Assembly (NCBI GenBank): GCA_016191845.1
Contig: JACPVF010000012.1
Span: 62,001 to 126,000, forward strand
DNA: 64,000 nt
Reading direction: 5' to 3'
Origin: Chloroflexota bacterium
Lineage (GTDB): Bacteria; Chloroflexota; Anaerolineae; Anaerolineales; Villigracilaceae
The position numbers and the translations under genes are program-made. The notes under the pieces were generated by a model that saw only the letters and a list, made by a program, of their open reading frames with translations, was not told the origin of the DNA and made no database searches. Positions 56,016 to 64,000 of the stretch are shown here, piece by piece (the first letter of the stretch is position 1; every line of letters begins with the position of its first letter).

Positions 56016-57227
56016 ATGTTCACTGGCGACCAGGAAAAGGTACGAAAAGTCAACAGATCCCTCATTCTCAATACCTTGCGGCTTCACGCGCCTGTTTCGC
56101 GTGCCCAAGTGGCAAATATTACAGGTTTGACCCGCGGTACCGTATCGAATATTGTCAATTCGTTGATAGAAGAAGGGCTGGTTTTCGAGGACCAGCTGCA
56201 GGACTCGAAGGTTGGGCGACCGTCCATTTTGCTGAGACTGCGACCTGACGGCGGGGCAGTCATCGGGGTGGAAATCGGGGTGGATTTCATCTCTGTACTT
56301 CTGACGAATTTTGTCGCCGAGCCCTTGTGGGAAACCCGCGTCAAAACCTCCCCGTCCCAATCCCAAACCGACATCATCCACCAGGCGGAGACCTACATCG
56401 AGCAGGCGCTCGATATCGCGAAGGCGCAAACCTTACGGCCTCTGGGAATCGGCGTGGGGCTGCCGGGCCTGGTCAATGTGCGACAGGGAAACCTGATCAT
56501 GGCCCCGAACCTGCATTGGACGAACGTGCCCCTGCGCCTGATGTGGAATCAACGTTTCCATCTTCCTATTTATATCGACAATGAAGCGAATTTATCCACG
56601 CTGGGGGAATACTACTTTGGAGTGGCCCGTAATACCGACAATTTCATCTATCTTTCCTCTGGCATCGGCCTGGGCGGCGGCGTAATGATCGATGGAAGAT
56701 TGTTTCGCGGCGCGAATGGGTATGGGGGGGAGATCGGGCATATCCAGCGCGACTCGCAAGGTGAGCAATGCGCCTGCGGGAGGATCGGCTGTTGGGAGAC
56801 CCTGGTCGGCCCGCGCGCCGTGCTCCGCCGCGTGAGGAATGAACTGAACGTCAAGCAAGACACGCAACTGTTAGAGGCCTGTTCGGGCGACCTGGACAAT
56901 CTCACCTTTGAATTGATCGTTCAGTTTGCCTTGGACGGGAATGCCATCTGCCGCCAGGCGATGGAAGATGTCGCCGTAAACCTGGGCGTGGGAATTGCGG
57001 ACCTGGTCAATATTTTCAACCCGCAAATGATCGTCATCGGTGGCGCTTTCATTGCGGGAAAAGATATTCTGTACTCGATCATCGAAAAGACGATCCTTTC
57101 CAATGCGCTGCAGCCGTCGGTCGAGAATTTACAGATCAAGTTCTCCGAACGGACTGCCGAAGCTTGTGTGCTGGGCGCGGTGGCGGTTGTGTTGGATGAC
57201 ATTTTGCGCGAACTGGCAATCAATTAA
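56016..57227 (+). CDS. ROK-family repressor (XylR-like)
   Basis: A 403-residue regulator: N-terminal winged helix (residues 10-75) with VRKVNRSLILNTLRLHAPVSRAQVANITGLTRGTVSNIV, then a ROK/glucokinase-like domain (GAVIGVEIGVDFISVLLTNF, LGIGVGLPGLV, GGGVMIDGRLFRGANGYGGEIGHI) including the zinc motif CACGRIGCWE. It would sense xylose or another sugar. First gene of the operon with the xylose-type ABC transporter and xylose isomerase; its operator overlaps the promoter. Confidence 0.94.
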   Translation: MFTGDQEKVRKVNRSLILNTLRLHAPVSRAQVANITGLTRGTVSNIVNSLIEEGLVFEDQLQDSKVGRPSILLRLRPDGGAVIGVEIGVDFISVLLTNFVAEPLWETRVKTSPSQSQTDIIHQAETYIEQALDIAKAQTLRPLGIGVGLPGLVNVRQGNLIMAPNLHWTNVPLRLMWNQRFHLPIYIDNEANLSTLGEYYFGVARNTDNFIYLSSGIGLGGGVMIDGRLFRGANGYGGEIGHIQRDSQGEQCACGRIGCWETLVGPRAVLRRVRNELNVKQDTQLLEACSGDLDNLTFELIVQFALDGNAICRQAMEDVAVNLGVGIADLVNIFNPQMIVIGGAFIAGKDILYSIIEKTILSNALQPSVENLQIKFSERTAEACVLGAVAVVLDDILRELAIN

Positions 57228-57229
57228 AA

Positions 57230-57245
57230 ATCACGCCTGCGTGAT
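57230..57245 (+). promoter_or_regulatory. Small hairpin after the ROK gene
   Basis: ATCACGC (57230-57236) and GCGTGAT (57239-57245) fold into a tight stem just past the stop codon. No T-run follows. It may partly separate the regulator from the highly expressed binding-protein gene. Confidence 0.4.
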
Positions 57246-57336
57246 CTACATTCCACCTTTGGAGGTCCCCGATCCCGATACCAACCCTTCCCTTCCTGAA
57301 TATGAAGTCGTCAAATTCTAAAAAAGGAGCCTGAAA

Positions 57337-59493
57337 ATGAAATCGAAACGTGTTTTGATGGCCATCTTCTCTTTGATGATCATCGCTTCCATGGCGCTCA
57401 CTGCCTGCAGTGGCGCCGCCCAGTCCTCTGGCGGAAAGGTCAAGATCGGTCTGTCCTTCTCCGACTTTGCGACCGAGCGCTGGAAAAACGAAGAAGTTCT
57501 GATGCGCAAGCTTCTCGAAGAGAAGGGCTACGAGGTCATTTCCGCGGAAGCCAATCATGATGTCAAGCTGCAGAACGACCAGATCGACAACATGGTCAGC
57601 CAGGGTGTCAAAGGCCTGATCGTGGTCGCTGAAGACGGCGACGCTGTGGTCACCTCCGTGGACAAGGCTGCGGATGCGGGCGTGAAGGTCATCGCTTATG
57701 ACCGCCTGATCAAGACCTCCAAGATCGCTGCCTATCTGTCCTTCGACAACGTCGAGGTAGGCCGCCAACAGGCCCTTGGTGTCATGAAAGCTATTGATGC
57801 AGATAACTGGGATGTCAACGCGAACGGTCCCGCGCGCGTTGTTCAGCTTGCCGGCTCGCCCACTGACAACAATGCTACCTTATTCACCAAGGGCCAGACT
57901 GAAATCTTACAACCATACGTCGACTCTGGCAAGATTGAAATCGTTGCCCAGCAAGGCATCGACAACTGGGATGCTGCCAACGCCCTCAAGGTGATGGAAA
58001 ACATCCTGACCGCCCAGAACAACGACATCGATGCCGTGGTCGCTTCCAATGACGGCACCGCTCTCGGTGCGCTCCAGGCGATGAAGGCTCAAGGCCTGGC
58101 TGGCAAAGTACCGATCTCTGGCCAGGATGCCACTGCCGACGGCAGCAACAGCATCGTCAAGGGTGAACTGACTGTCTCGATCCTCAAGGACATTCGCAAC
58201 CTGTCCCCGCTAGCCGTGGACGTGATGGACAAACTCATCAAGGGTCAGCCCGTGGATGGCATGAAGAACTTCACGCTGGCCGAACTGACCGTGGATAACA
58301 CCAAGAAGGGTGAGGTCCCGTGCGTGTTCCTCCAGGTCCAGCAGGTCAACAAAGACAATGTGTATGACCTCGTTGTGAAGAGTGGCTTCCAGCCCTACGA
58401 CGATGTCTATCGCGACATCCCTGAAGACCAGCGCCCTCCAAAACCCGGTGAAGCTGCCGCTCCTGCGGCCCCGGCTGAAAAAGTCAAGATCGGTCTGTCC
58501 TTCTCTGACTTTGCGACCGAGCGCTGGAAAAACGAAGAAGTTCTGATGCGCAAGCTTCTCGAGGGGATGGGTTACGAGGTCATTTCCGCGGAAGCCAACC
58601 ATGACGTCAAGCTGCAGAACGACCAGATCGACAACATGGTCACTCAAGGCGTCAAGGGCTTGATCGTTATTGCCGAAGATGGCGATGCCGTGGTCACTTC
58701 TGTGGACAAGGCCGCGGATGCGGGCGTGAAGGTCATCGCCTACGACCGCCTGATCAAGACCTCCAAGATCGCTGCCTATCTGTCCTTCGACAACGTCGAG
58801 GTAGGCCGCCAACAGGCTTTGGGCGTCATGAAGGCTTTGGGTGTCGATGATGGCAAGTGGACCAAAGACAATCCCGCCAAGGTCGTCATGCTCGGCGGTT
58901 CTCCCACCGACAACAACGCCACCCTGTTCCGCAAGGGACAGATGGAAATCGTCCAGCCGTACGTTGATCAGGGCATTGTGAAGATCGTTGCCGACCAGTG
59001 GGTCGACAATTGGGATGCCGCCAACGCCCTCAAGATCATGGAAAACATCCTGACCGCTCAGGGCAATAAGATCGACGCCGTGGTCGCTTCCAATGACGGC
59101 ACCGCCCTCGGTGCGCTCCAGGCGATGAAGGCTCAGGGTCTGGCTGGCAGTGTGCCGATCTCTGGCCAGGATGCCACTGCCGACGGCAGCAACAGCATCG
59201 TCAAGGGTGAACTGACTGTCTCGATCCTCAAGGACATCCGCAACCTCTCCCCGCTGGCAGTAGATGTTATGGACAAGCTCATCAAGGGTGAGGCCGTGGA
59301 TGGCATGAAGAATTTCACCCTCGCTGAACTCACGGTTGACGACACCAAGCAAGGTGAAGTGCCCTGTGTCTTCCTGAAGGTCGAGCAGGTCAACAAGGAT
59401 AACGTGTACGACCTGGTCGTGAAAAGCGGCTTCCAGAGCTACGACGATGTCTATCGCGATATCCCCGAAGGCCAGCGCCCGCCCAAACCCTAA
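57337..59493 (+). CDS. Tandem-duplicated xylose-type binding lipoprotein (double XylF)
   Basis: A 718-residue lipoprotein, about twice the normal XylF length. Signal peptide with lipobox ALTAC (Cys24), then two complete type I periplasmic-binding domains at residues 35-370 and 383-718, each beginning VKIGLSFSDFATERWKNEEV and ending RDIPE-x-QRPPKP, joined by the 12-residue linker GEAAAPAAPAEK. The two copies are 336 residues each, align without gaps and differ at about 40 positions (about 88% identity by eye). Ligand-contact regions (FSDFATERW, SNDGTALGA, SGQDATADG) are kept in both; the densest differences lie near residues 153-175. It feeds XylGH. Confidence 0.93.
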   Translation: MKSKRVLMAIFSLMIIASMALTACSGAAQSSGGKVKIGLSFSDFATERWKNEEVLMRKLLEEKGYEVISAEANHDVKLQNDQIDNMVSQGVKGLIVVAEDGDAVVTSVDKAADAGVKVIAYDRLIKTSKIAAYLSFDNVEVGRQQALGVMKAIDADNWDVNANGPARVVQLAGSPTDNNATLFTKGQTEILQPYVDSGKIEIVAQQGIDNWDAANALKVMENILTAQNNDIDAVVASNDGTALGALQAMKAQGLAGKVPISGQDATADGSNSIVKGELTVSILKDIRNLSPLAVDVMDKLIKGQPVDGMKNFTLAELTVDNTKKGEVPCVFLQVQQVNKDNVYDLVVKSGFQPYDDVYRDIPEDQRPPKPGEAAAPAAPAEKVKIGLSFSDFATERWKNEEVLMRKLLEGMGYEVISAEANHDVKLQNDQIDNMVTQGVKGLIVIAEDGDAVVTSVDKAADAGVKVIAYDRLIKTSKIAAYLSFDNVEVGRQQALGVMKALGVDDGKWTKDNPAKVVMLGGSPTDNNATLFRKGQMEIVQPYVDQGIVKIVADQWVDNWDAANALKIMENILTAQGNKIDAVVASNDGTALGALQAMKAQGLAGSVPISGQDATADGSNSIVKGELTVSILKDIRNLSPLAVDVMDKLIKGEAVDGMKNFTLAELTVDDTKQGEVPCVFLKVEQVNKDNVYDLVVKSGFQSYDDVYRDIPEGQRPPKP
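57439..58446 (+). repeat. Direct repeat, copy 1 of the XylF domain
   Basis: A 1008-base unit coding for residues 35-370, repeated at 58483-59490 with an exact offset of 1044 bases and no indel. DNA similarity is high, with long identical runs, which points to a fairly recent duplication or ongoing conversion. Confidence 0.92.
58483..59490 (+). repeat. Direct repeat, copy 2 of the XylF domain
   Basis: Second 1008-base unit coding for residues 383-718. It is separated from the first by 36 bases coding for an Ala/Pro linker. Changes concentrate in a segment near 58832-58900 (protein ALGVDDGKWTKDNPAKVVMLGG in place of copy 1). Confidence 0.92.
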
Positions 59494-59514
59494 TTGATTT
59501 TCTGTCACACATAT

Positions 59515-59543
59515 CCCCGGTCTCCAATACTTGGAGACCGGGG
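59515..59543 (+). promoter_or_regulatory. Stem-loop between XylF-like and XylG genes
   Basis: Perfect 12-base arms CCCCGGTCTCCA (59515-59526) and TGGAGACCGGGG (59532-59543), 21 bases after the stop, with no T-run. The third such element at a binding-protein gene end in this window. Confidence 0.72.
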
Positions 59544-59637
59544 TGCTCAATGAGCAGAACATTTTCGCACAAAACTTGTATAAAAGGAAATTGCCGACAT
59601 TTCAAGCCCTGCTTTGGATGAAGCAAAGGAGATAATA

Positions 59638-61191
59638 GTGGAAAACGATATTATCCTCGAATTCAAGAACGTGACGAAGAGATTTCCCGGGGTGGTGGCA
59701 TTGAATGATGTTTCCTTCAAGATTCGTCGCGGCGAAATCCACGGCATTTGCGGGGAAAATGGCGCAGGTAAATCCACGTTGATGAAGATCCTTTCGGGTG
59801 TTTATCCCAAAAACACCTATGAAGGCAGCGTGCTCTATAATGGTGAGGAGTTAATGTTGGGGGAACAGGCTATTCAAGAGGCGGGGAGCAAAGGCATTGC
59901 AATCGTCTACCAGGAGCTTACCCTCGTCCCCACCATGTCAGTAGGTGAGAACGTTTACCTGGGGCGAGAGCCGTTGGAGCGTGGCGCAATCGATTGGAAT
60001 AAGTTATATGCAGACACGCGGGGGATCCTTGAAAAGTATCAGCTGGATGTCCCGCCGCAGGCCATGGTCAAAAGCCTCGGGGTCGGGAAGATGCAAATGG
60101 TCGAGATCGCCAAGGCTCTCTCGGAGGATGCAAAGGTTCTGATCCTGGACGAACCAACCAGCGCCCTCAGTGAAGCTGAGATCGACAAGTTGATGGACAT
60201 CCTGAAGTCTCTCAAGAATAATGGCATTACCTGCATTTACATCACCCATAAACTGGAGGAACTCTTCCGTATCACCGATAAGATTACGGTTATGCGGGAC
60301 GGCAAGGAGATCGTCACCAAGCCGACCGTGGAGTTCACCCAGGAGAGTCTGGTCAGTTACATGGTGGGGCGGGAAATGAAGGAGCGCTTCCCCAAGGCGA
60401 AACGCTCACCAGGTGAAGTTATTTTCAAGGTTGAAAACCTGAAGGCGCTTGACCCCAATGATGCAAGCCGCGGCATCTTGAATGGTGTCAGCTTCGAGGT
60501 CCGCAAGGGTGAGATCTTGGGGATCGCCGGTCTGATGGGCGCCGGGCGAACCGAGCTGGTGATGACCCTGTTCGGTGAATATGCCAGGATCGTGGACGGA
60601 AAAATTACGTTGAATGGCAAGGATATAAGACCCACCAGTGCCCGTCAGGCGATCAACGCAGGCCTGAGCCTGGTGCCCGAAGATCGCAAGGGTATGGGTT
60701 TGATCTTGATCCAATCCATTTTGAAGAATATTTCGCTGCCCAATCTCGATCAATTCTCGGGATTCTTCCGCATCGATGCCGACGCAGAATTGAAGGCCAG
60801 CCTGATCCAGTCGAAAAGCCTGACGATCAAGGCGCCCAGCCTCGAGTCGACGGTCGAGACCCTTTCGGGCGGGAACCAGCAGAAAGTGGTCATATCAAAG
60901 TGGCTGCTCTCGAAGCCGTCCGTGTTGATCATGGATGATCCTACCCGCGGCATCGATGTCGGGGCCAAGTACGAGATTTACAAACTAATGAATGAACTGG
61001 CGGAGAACGGCGTTGCCATCATTATGATCTCCAGCGACCTCGAGGAGGTGCTGGGCATGAGTGACCGGGTCATGGTGATGTGCCGTGGACATTCGACCGA
61101 AACCCTGCCCGTCGCCGAGGCAACTGTGGAGCGCGTGATGACGCTCGCCACAGGTGTTTCATCTGATGAAAAATTGATGAAGGCAAATTGA
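59638..61191 (+). CDS. xylG: Xylose-type ABC transporter ATPase
   Basis: A 517-residue protein with two fused nucleotide-binding domains, as in XylG/RbsA/MglA. Domain 1: GICGENGAGKSTLMKILSG and LILDEPTSALSEAE, Walker B. Domain 2 has the degenerate P-loop IAGLMGAGRTELVMTLFG typical of the second half, signature LSGGNQQKVVISKWLL and Walker B MDDPTRGIDVGAK, where Asp replaces the usual catalytic Glu. The start is GTG 59638, preceded by AAAGGAG; an upstream ATG in frame lacks a ribosome site. Confidence 0.95.
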   Translation: MENDIILEFKNVTKRFPGVVALNDVSFKIRRGEIHGICGENGAGKSTLMKILSGVYPKNTYEGSVLYNGEELMLGEQAIQEAGSKGIAIVYQELTLVPTMSVGENVYLGREPLERGAIDWNKLYADTRGILEKYQLDVPPQAMVKSLGVGKMQMVEIAKALSEDAKVLILDEPTSALSEAEIDKLMDILKSLKNNGITCIYITHKLEELFRITDKITVMRDGKEIVTKPTVEFTQESLVSYMVGREMKERFPKAKRSPGEVIFKVENLKALDPNDASRGILNGVSFEVRKGEILGIAGLMGAGRTELVMTLFGEYARIVDGKITLNGKDIRPTSARQAINAGLSLVPEDRKGMGLILIQSILKNISLPNLDQFSGFFRIDADAELKASLIQSKSLTIKAPSLESTVETLSGGNQQKVVISKWLLSKPSVLIMDDPTRGIDVGAKYEIYKLMNELAENGVAIIMISSDLEEVLGMSDRVMVMCRGHSTETLPVAEATVERVMTLATGVSSDEKLMKAN

Positions 61192-61200
61192 GGTAATTCC

Positions 61201-62403
61201 ATGGATACCACCAACCAAACACTCAAAAAAGAAGGCTTTCTCTCTGAACTGTATGGAGTTTTGCGACTCAATATACAGACGTATACGATCCTGTTGGCGT
61301 TGATAGGCATCTGGGGAATCTTCTTTTTCACCACGGGGGGGACCTATCTGGCGTCACAGAATGTGTCCAACCTTTTCCGCCAGATGTCGGTGACGGCATT
61401 TCTGGCGGCGGGCATGGTGCTGGTGATCGTGATCGGCGGCATCGACCTGTCTGTGGGCAAACTGGCGGGTTTCGTTTCTGTCGTGGCGGCGTATTTCCAG
61501 GCCCACATCTGGTTCGAATATCTGCCCGACCAACCGCTGTTGGCTGCCGCGCTGACCGTGGTTGTCAGCCTCCTGGTCGGCGCGTTATTTGGTGCGCTCC
61601 AGGGATATATCATTGCGTACCTGCGGGTGCCGTCGTTCATCGTCACCCTGGGCGGTCAATGGCTGCTCAACGGGTTGATTCTGCTGGTCACGGCTGGAAA
61701 GACCATCCCGGCGAACCAGCCCTGGTTTTCGGATATCGCCCAGGGATATGTCCCAGCTACATGGGGATGGGTTCTGGGGCTCGTGGCCATCGCCTTCCTG
61801 TTCTGGAGTATGTTCAACAGCCGTCAGAGCAAGCGGAAACATGGTTTTGCGCTGCGAAACATCTACATCGACCTGTTGGCCACTGGTTTTGCTGCGTTGA
61901 TCATCCTGATCTATGTCTATAACGTCAATAGCTACAAGGGAATTCAAAACCCGGTCTTGCTGTTGGCTGCGACCGCCATGATCATGATCTACCTCGCGAA
62001 CAACACCCGTTTCGGACGGTATGCGTACGCGATCGGTGGGAATCGCGAGGCGGCCCGTCTCTCGGGGATCAACATCCCCTGGATGACGTTCAGCATCTTC
62101 GTCCTGATGGGATTCCTCTCTGGTGTGGGTGGCATCGTACTCGCCTCTTACGTGGGCTATGGGACGATCGCAGCAGGAGCGGGGTACGAATTGGATGCCA
62201 TTGCCAGTTGTATTCTCGGCGGCACATCCACCCTCGGCGGCATTGGTACGATCCAGGGTGCGATGATCGGCGCCCTGATCATTGCCAGTTTGTCCACGGG
62301 CTTGCAAATGATGAACGTGGCCCCGGCCTGGCAATATGTTTTGAAAGCAATTGTGTTGGTCCTGGCAGTATTGGCCGACGTATACTTCAAGAAAAAAGGT
62401 TAA
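61201..62403 (+). CDS. xylH: Xylose-type ABC transporter permease
   Basis: A 400-residue permease of the XylH/RbsC class with about ten helices. Conserved elements: [59 protein letters not shown] and [21 protein letters not shown]. It is nine bases downstream of xylG and works with it and the tandem binding protein to import a pentose. Confidence 0.95.
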   Translation: MDTTNQTLKKEGFLSELYGVLRLNIQTYTILLALIGIWGIFFFTTGGTYLASQNVSNLFRQMSVTAFLAAGMVLVIVIGGIDLSVGKLAGFVSVVAAYFQAHIWFEYLPDQPLLAAALTVVVSLLVGALFGALQGYIIAYLRVPSFIVTLGGQWLLNGLILLVTAGKTIPANQPWFSDIAQGYVPATWGWVLGLVAIAFLFWSMFNSRQSKRKHGFALRNIYIDLLATGFAALIILIYVYNVNSYKGIQNPVLLLAATAMIMIYLANNTRFGRYAYAIGGNREAARLSGINIPWMTFSIFVLMGFLSGVGGIVLASYVGYGTIAAGAGYELDAIASCILGGTSTLGGIGTIQGAMIGALIIASLSTGLQMMNVAPAWQYVLKAIVLVLAVLADVYFKKKG

Positions 62404-62407
62404 TGAA

Positions 62408-63577
62408 ATGAGCAAAACTTACGAACCCAAACCTGAGCACAAATTCACTTTCGGTCTGTGGACCGTGGGCAACAAGGGACGGGATCCGTTTGGTGATCCC
62501 GTCCGTGAGACGAAGACTCCTGCCGAGTTGGTCTATCTGCTGGGCGAGGTCGGTGCGTATGGCGTCAACTTCCATGACAACGACCTGATCCCCATCGACG
62601 CCACGCCTGCCGAGGCGGAAGCCATCAAGAAGGATTTCCGCAAGGCGCTGGACGATACGGGTCTGGTCGTGCCAATGGCGACCACCAACCTGTTCGGTGA
62701 TCCCATCTTCAAGGATGGCGCTTTCACCAGCAACGATCCGAAGGTCCGCGCGTACGCGCTGCAAAAGACCATGAAGGCCATCGACCTGGGGGTGGAATTC
62801 GGCGCGAAGACCTACGTCTTCTGGGGCGGACGTGAAGGCACCGAAACGGATTCATCCAAGAGCGCCGTCGACGCCATTAAACGCAATCGTGAGGCCATGA
62901 ACTTCCTGTGCGAGTATGCGCTCGACAACAAATACGATCTGAAGTTCGCGCTCGAGGCCAAGCCCAACGAACCGCGTGGCGACATCTACAACCCGACCAC
63001 GGGTCACATGCTGGCTTTCATTGCCGCCCTCGACCATCCCGAGATGGTCGGTGTCAATCCCGAGGTGGCGCACGAGCACATGGCGGGCATCAACTTCATG
63101 CACGGCGTGGCCCAGGCTTGGGAAGCAGGCAAGCTCTTCCACATTGACCTGAACGACCAGTATCCTGGCCGCTATGATCAGGATCTGCGCTTCGGTTCAC
63201 GCGATCTCAAGGCTGCTTTCTACCTGGTCAAGTTCCTGGAAGATGTAAAATACGATGGTTCACGCCACTTCGACGCGCACGCTTACCGCACCGAGGACTT
63301 CGAGGGCGTGAAGGATTTCGCCCGCGGCTGCATGCGCACCTACCTGATCCTCAAGGAAAAGGCTGCCCAGTTCAACGCGGATGCGGAGATTCAATCCATT
63401 CTGGCCGAGATCAACGCGGACGATGGCTCGATGAGTGGTTTCTTCGGCAAGTACTCCGCCGAGAAGGCCAAAGCCCTCAAGGCCCAGCCCTTCGACCGCG
63501 CAGTGATCAGTGCCCGTGGCCTGAAGTATGAACGCCTCGATCAGTTGACCGTCGACCTGCTGTTGGGTACCCGCTAG
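62408..63577 (+). CDS. xylA: Xylose isomerase
   Basis: A 389-residue isomerase converting D-xylose to D-xylulose. The short form, similar in length to Thermus and Streptomyces enzymes. Active-site elements: [10 protein letters not shown] (catalytic His and Asp), [23 protein letters not shown] (metal Glu and Lys), [13 protein letters not shown] (metal Glu and His), HIDLNDQ and [14 protein letters not shown] 62408 lies four bases after the xylH stop; AAAGGT at the end of xylH serves as ribosome site. The operon lets the cell take up and enter xylose into the pentose pathway; no xylulokinase is seen before the window ends. Confidence 0.97.
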   Translation: MSKTYEPKPEHKFTFGLWTVGNKGRDPFGDPVRETKTPAELVYLLGEVGAYGVNFHDNDLIPIDATPAEAEAIKKDFRKALDDTGLVVPMATTNLFGDPIFKDGAFTSNDPKVRAYALQKTMKAIDLGVEFGAKTYVFWGGREGTETDSSKSAVDAIKRNREAMNFLCEYALDNKYDLKFALEAKPNEPRGDIYNPTTGHMLAFIAALDHPEMVGVNPEVAHEHMAGINFMHGVAQAWEAGKLFHIDLNDQYPGRYDQDLRFGSRDLKAAFYLVKFLEDVKYDGSRHFDAHAYRTEDFEGVKDFARGCMRTYLILKEKAAQFNADAEIQSILAEINADDGSMSGFFGKYSAEKAKALKAQPFDRAVISARGLKYERLDQLTVDLLLGTR

Positions 63578-63582
63578 TCTCG

Positions 63583-63622
63583 ATGCGGCGCGCTCCATCA
63601 GACGGGCGCGCCGCATTTTTTA
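63583..63622 (+). terminator. Terminator of the xylose operon
   Basis: ATGCGGCGCGC (63583-63593) pairs with GCGCGCCGCAT (63606-63616), followed by T residues to 63621. It ends the ROK-xylFGH-xylA transcript. Confidence 0.85.
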
Positions 63623-63640
63623 GAATAGCCGAGGATATCT

Positions 63641-64000
63641 ATGAAAACGATCCAATATCAAGGTCTGGACTGTGTTGCTTTGGAGAATGCCTCCCTGAGC
63701 CTGCTGATCACACAATCGGTGGGACCGCGTGTCTTGTCGCTTCGATACAAAGGCGGCGAAAACCTGTTCGCGGAGTTGCCCAACTTCGTCTCGGAACGCC
63801 CCGATGGGAAGTTGTTCCATTTCCGCGGCGGACATCGTTTGTGGCATTCACCCGAGGCGATGCCACGCACCTACGCCCTCGACGATGATCCCGTGGAGAT
63901 CATCCCAGCCGAGGGCGGCCTGCTGGTCAGGCAAAAAGCGGATGCGGAGACGGGCATCGAAAAGTCGCTTCACATCTCGCTGGTGGGGGATCAGCCGCGG
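63641..64000 (+). CDS. Aldose-epimerase-like / DUF4380-like protein (partial)
   Basis: The first 120 residues of a protein cut by the window end. MKTIQYQGLDCVALENASLS followed by LLITQSVGPRVLSLRYKGG and FRGGHRLWHSPEAMP recalls galactose mutarotase-like superfamily members, especially DUF4380 proteins. These bind carbohydrates; some act as epimerases. It may support the sugar modules upstream, although the terminator at 63583-63622 separates it from the xylose operon. Confidence 0.7.
   Translation, partial: MKTIQYQGLDCVALENASLSLLITQSVGPRVLSLRYKGGENLFAELPNFVSERPDGKLFHFRGGHRLWHSPEAMPRTYALDDDPVEIIPAEGGLLVRQKADAETGIEKSLHISLVGDQPR

Noticed and set aside
57240-57320. 26-codon frame from a GTG between the ROK and binding-protein genes (VIYIPPLEVPDPDTNPS...)
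   Set aside because: The composition is sensible, but there is no ribosome site before the GTG, which lies in a hairpin; probably chance, with a small possibility of a leader peptide.

Overview
The window looks like chromosome of an anaerobic or facultative member of the Chloroflexota, most likely class Anaerolineae. This is inferred from gene content and style, not from a marker gene. Three solute-binding proteins are lipoproteins, two of them with long Ala/Pro/Thr/Glu linkers after the lipobox and one with an Ala/Pro linker between domains. No outer-membrane components are visible. The background is GC-rich, and sugar catabolism relies on phosphorylases and on ABC transporters of three architectures. 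No rRNA, tRNA, CRISPR array, transposase or phage gene was recognised.

Layout. 1-3.2 kb: drug/lipid-type ABC exporter (ATPase plus two ABC-2 permeases, the last cut by the window edge). 3.3-10.1 kb: an AT-richer block of small stand-alone genes (GNAT, DUF1801-like, MarR, HIT, nucleotidyltransferase, cupin, DUF2200-like, DHFR-like, AraC, methyltransferase), nearly all on the minus strand, several ending in their own hairpin; it looks acquired. 10.3-13.4 kb: two membrane proteins of unknown role, one with a possible linalool dehydratase/isomerase-like domain. 13.5-18.9 kb: MacA/MacB-like exporter followed by an OmpR-type two-component system. 18.9-22.9 kb: family 2 glycosyltransferase, small membrane protein, GT-C-like membrane protein, conserved hypothetical. 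23.1-26 kb: four-subunit 2-oxoacid:ferredoxin oxidoreductase. 26.1-30.1 kb: AraC regulator, small membrane proteins, flavodoxin-like protein, cupin.

30-64 kb is a sugar-utilisation region of three modules. Module A (minus strand, with GH130 divergent on plus): LacI regulator, Opp-type transporter, GH2 beta-mannosidase, GH3 beta-glucosidase, two GH94 phosphorylases and a GH130 phosphorylase. It appears to import beta-linked manno/gluco (or GlcNAc-containing) oligosaccharides and split them largely by phosphorolysis. Module B: a second LacI regulator with palindromic operators, a MalEFG-like transporter and a GH3 enzyme. Module C: ROK/XylR-like repressor, xylose-type transporter (XylFGH) and xylose isomerase.

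The most striking points are a xylose-binding lipoprotein made of two nearly identical full-length binding domains fused in one chain (57337-59493), a GC-rich stem-loop without a T-tract directly after each of the three solute-binding protein genes, and two readable LacI operator codes plus a ROK operator that link regulators to targets inside the window.
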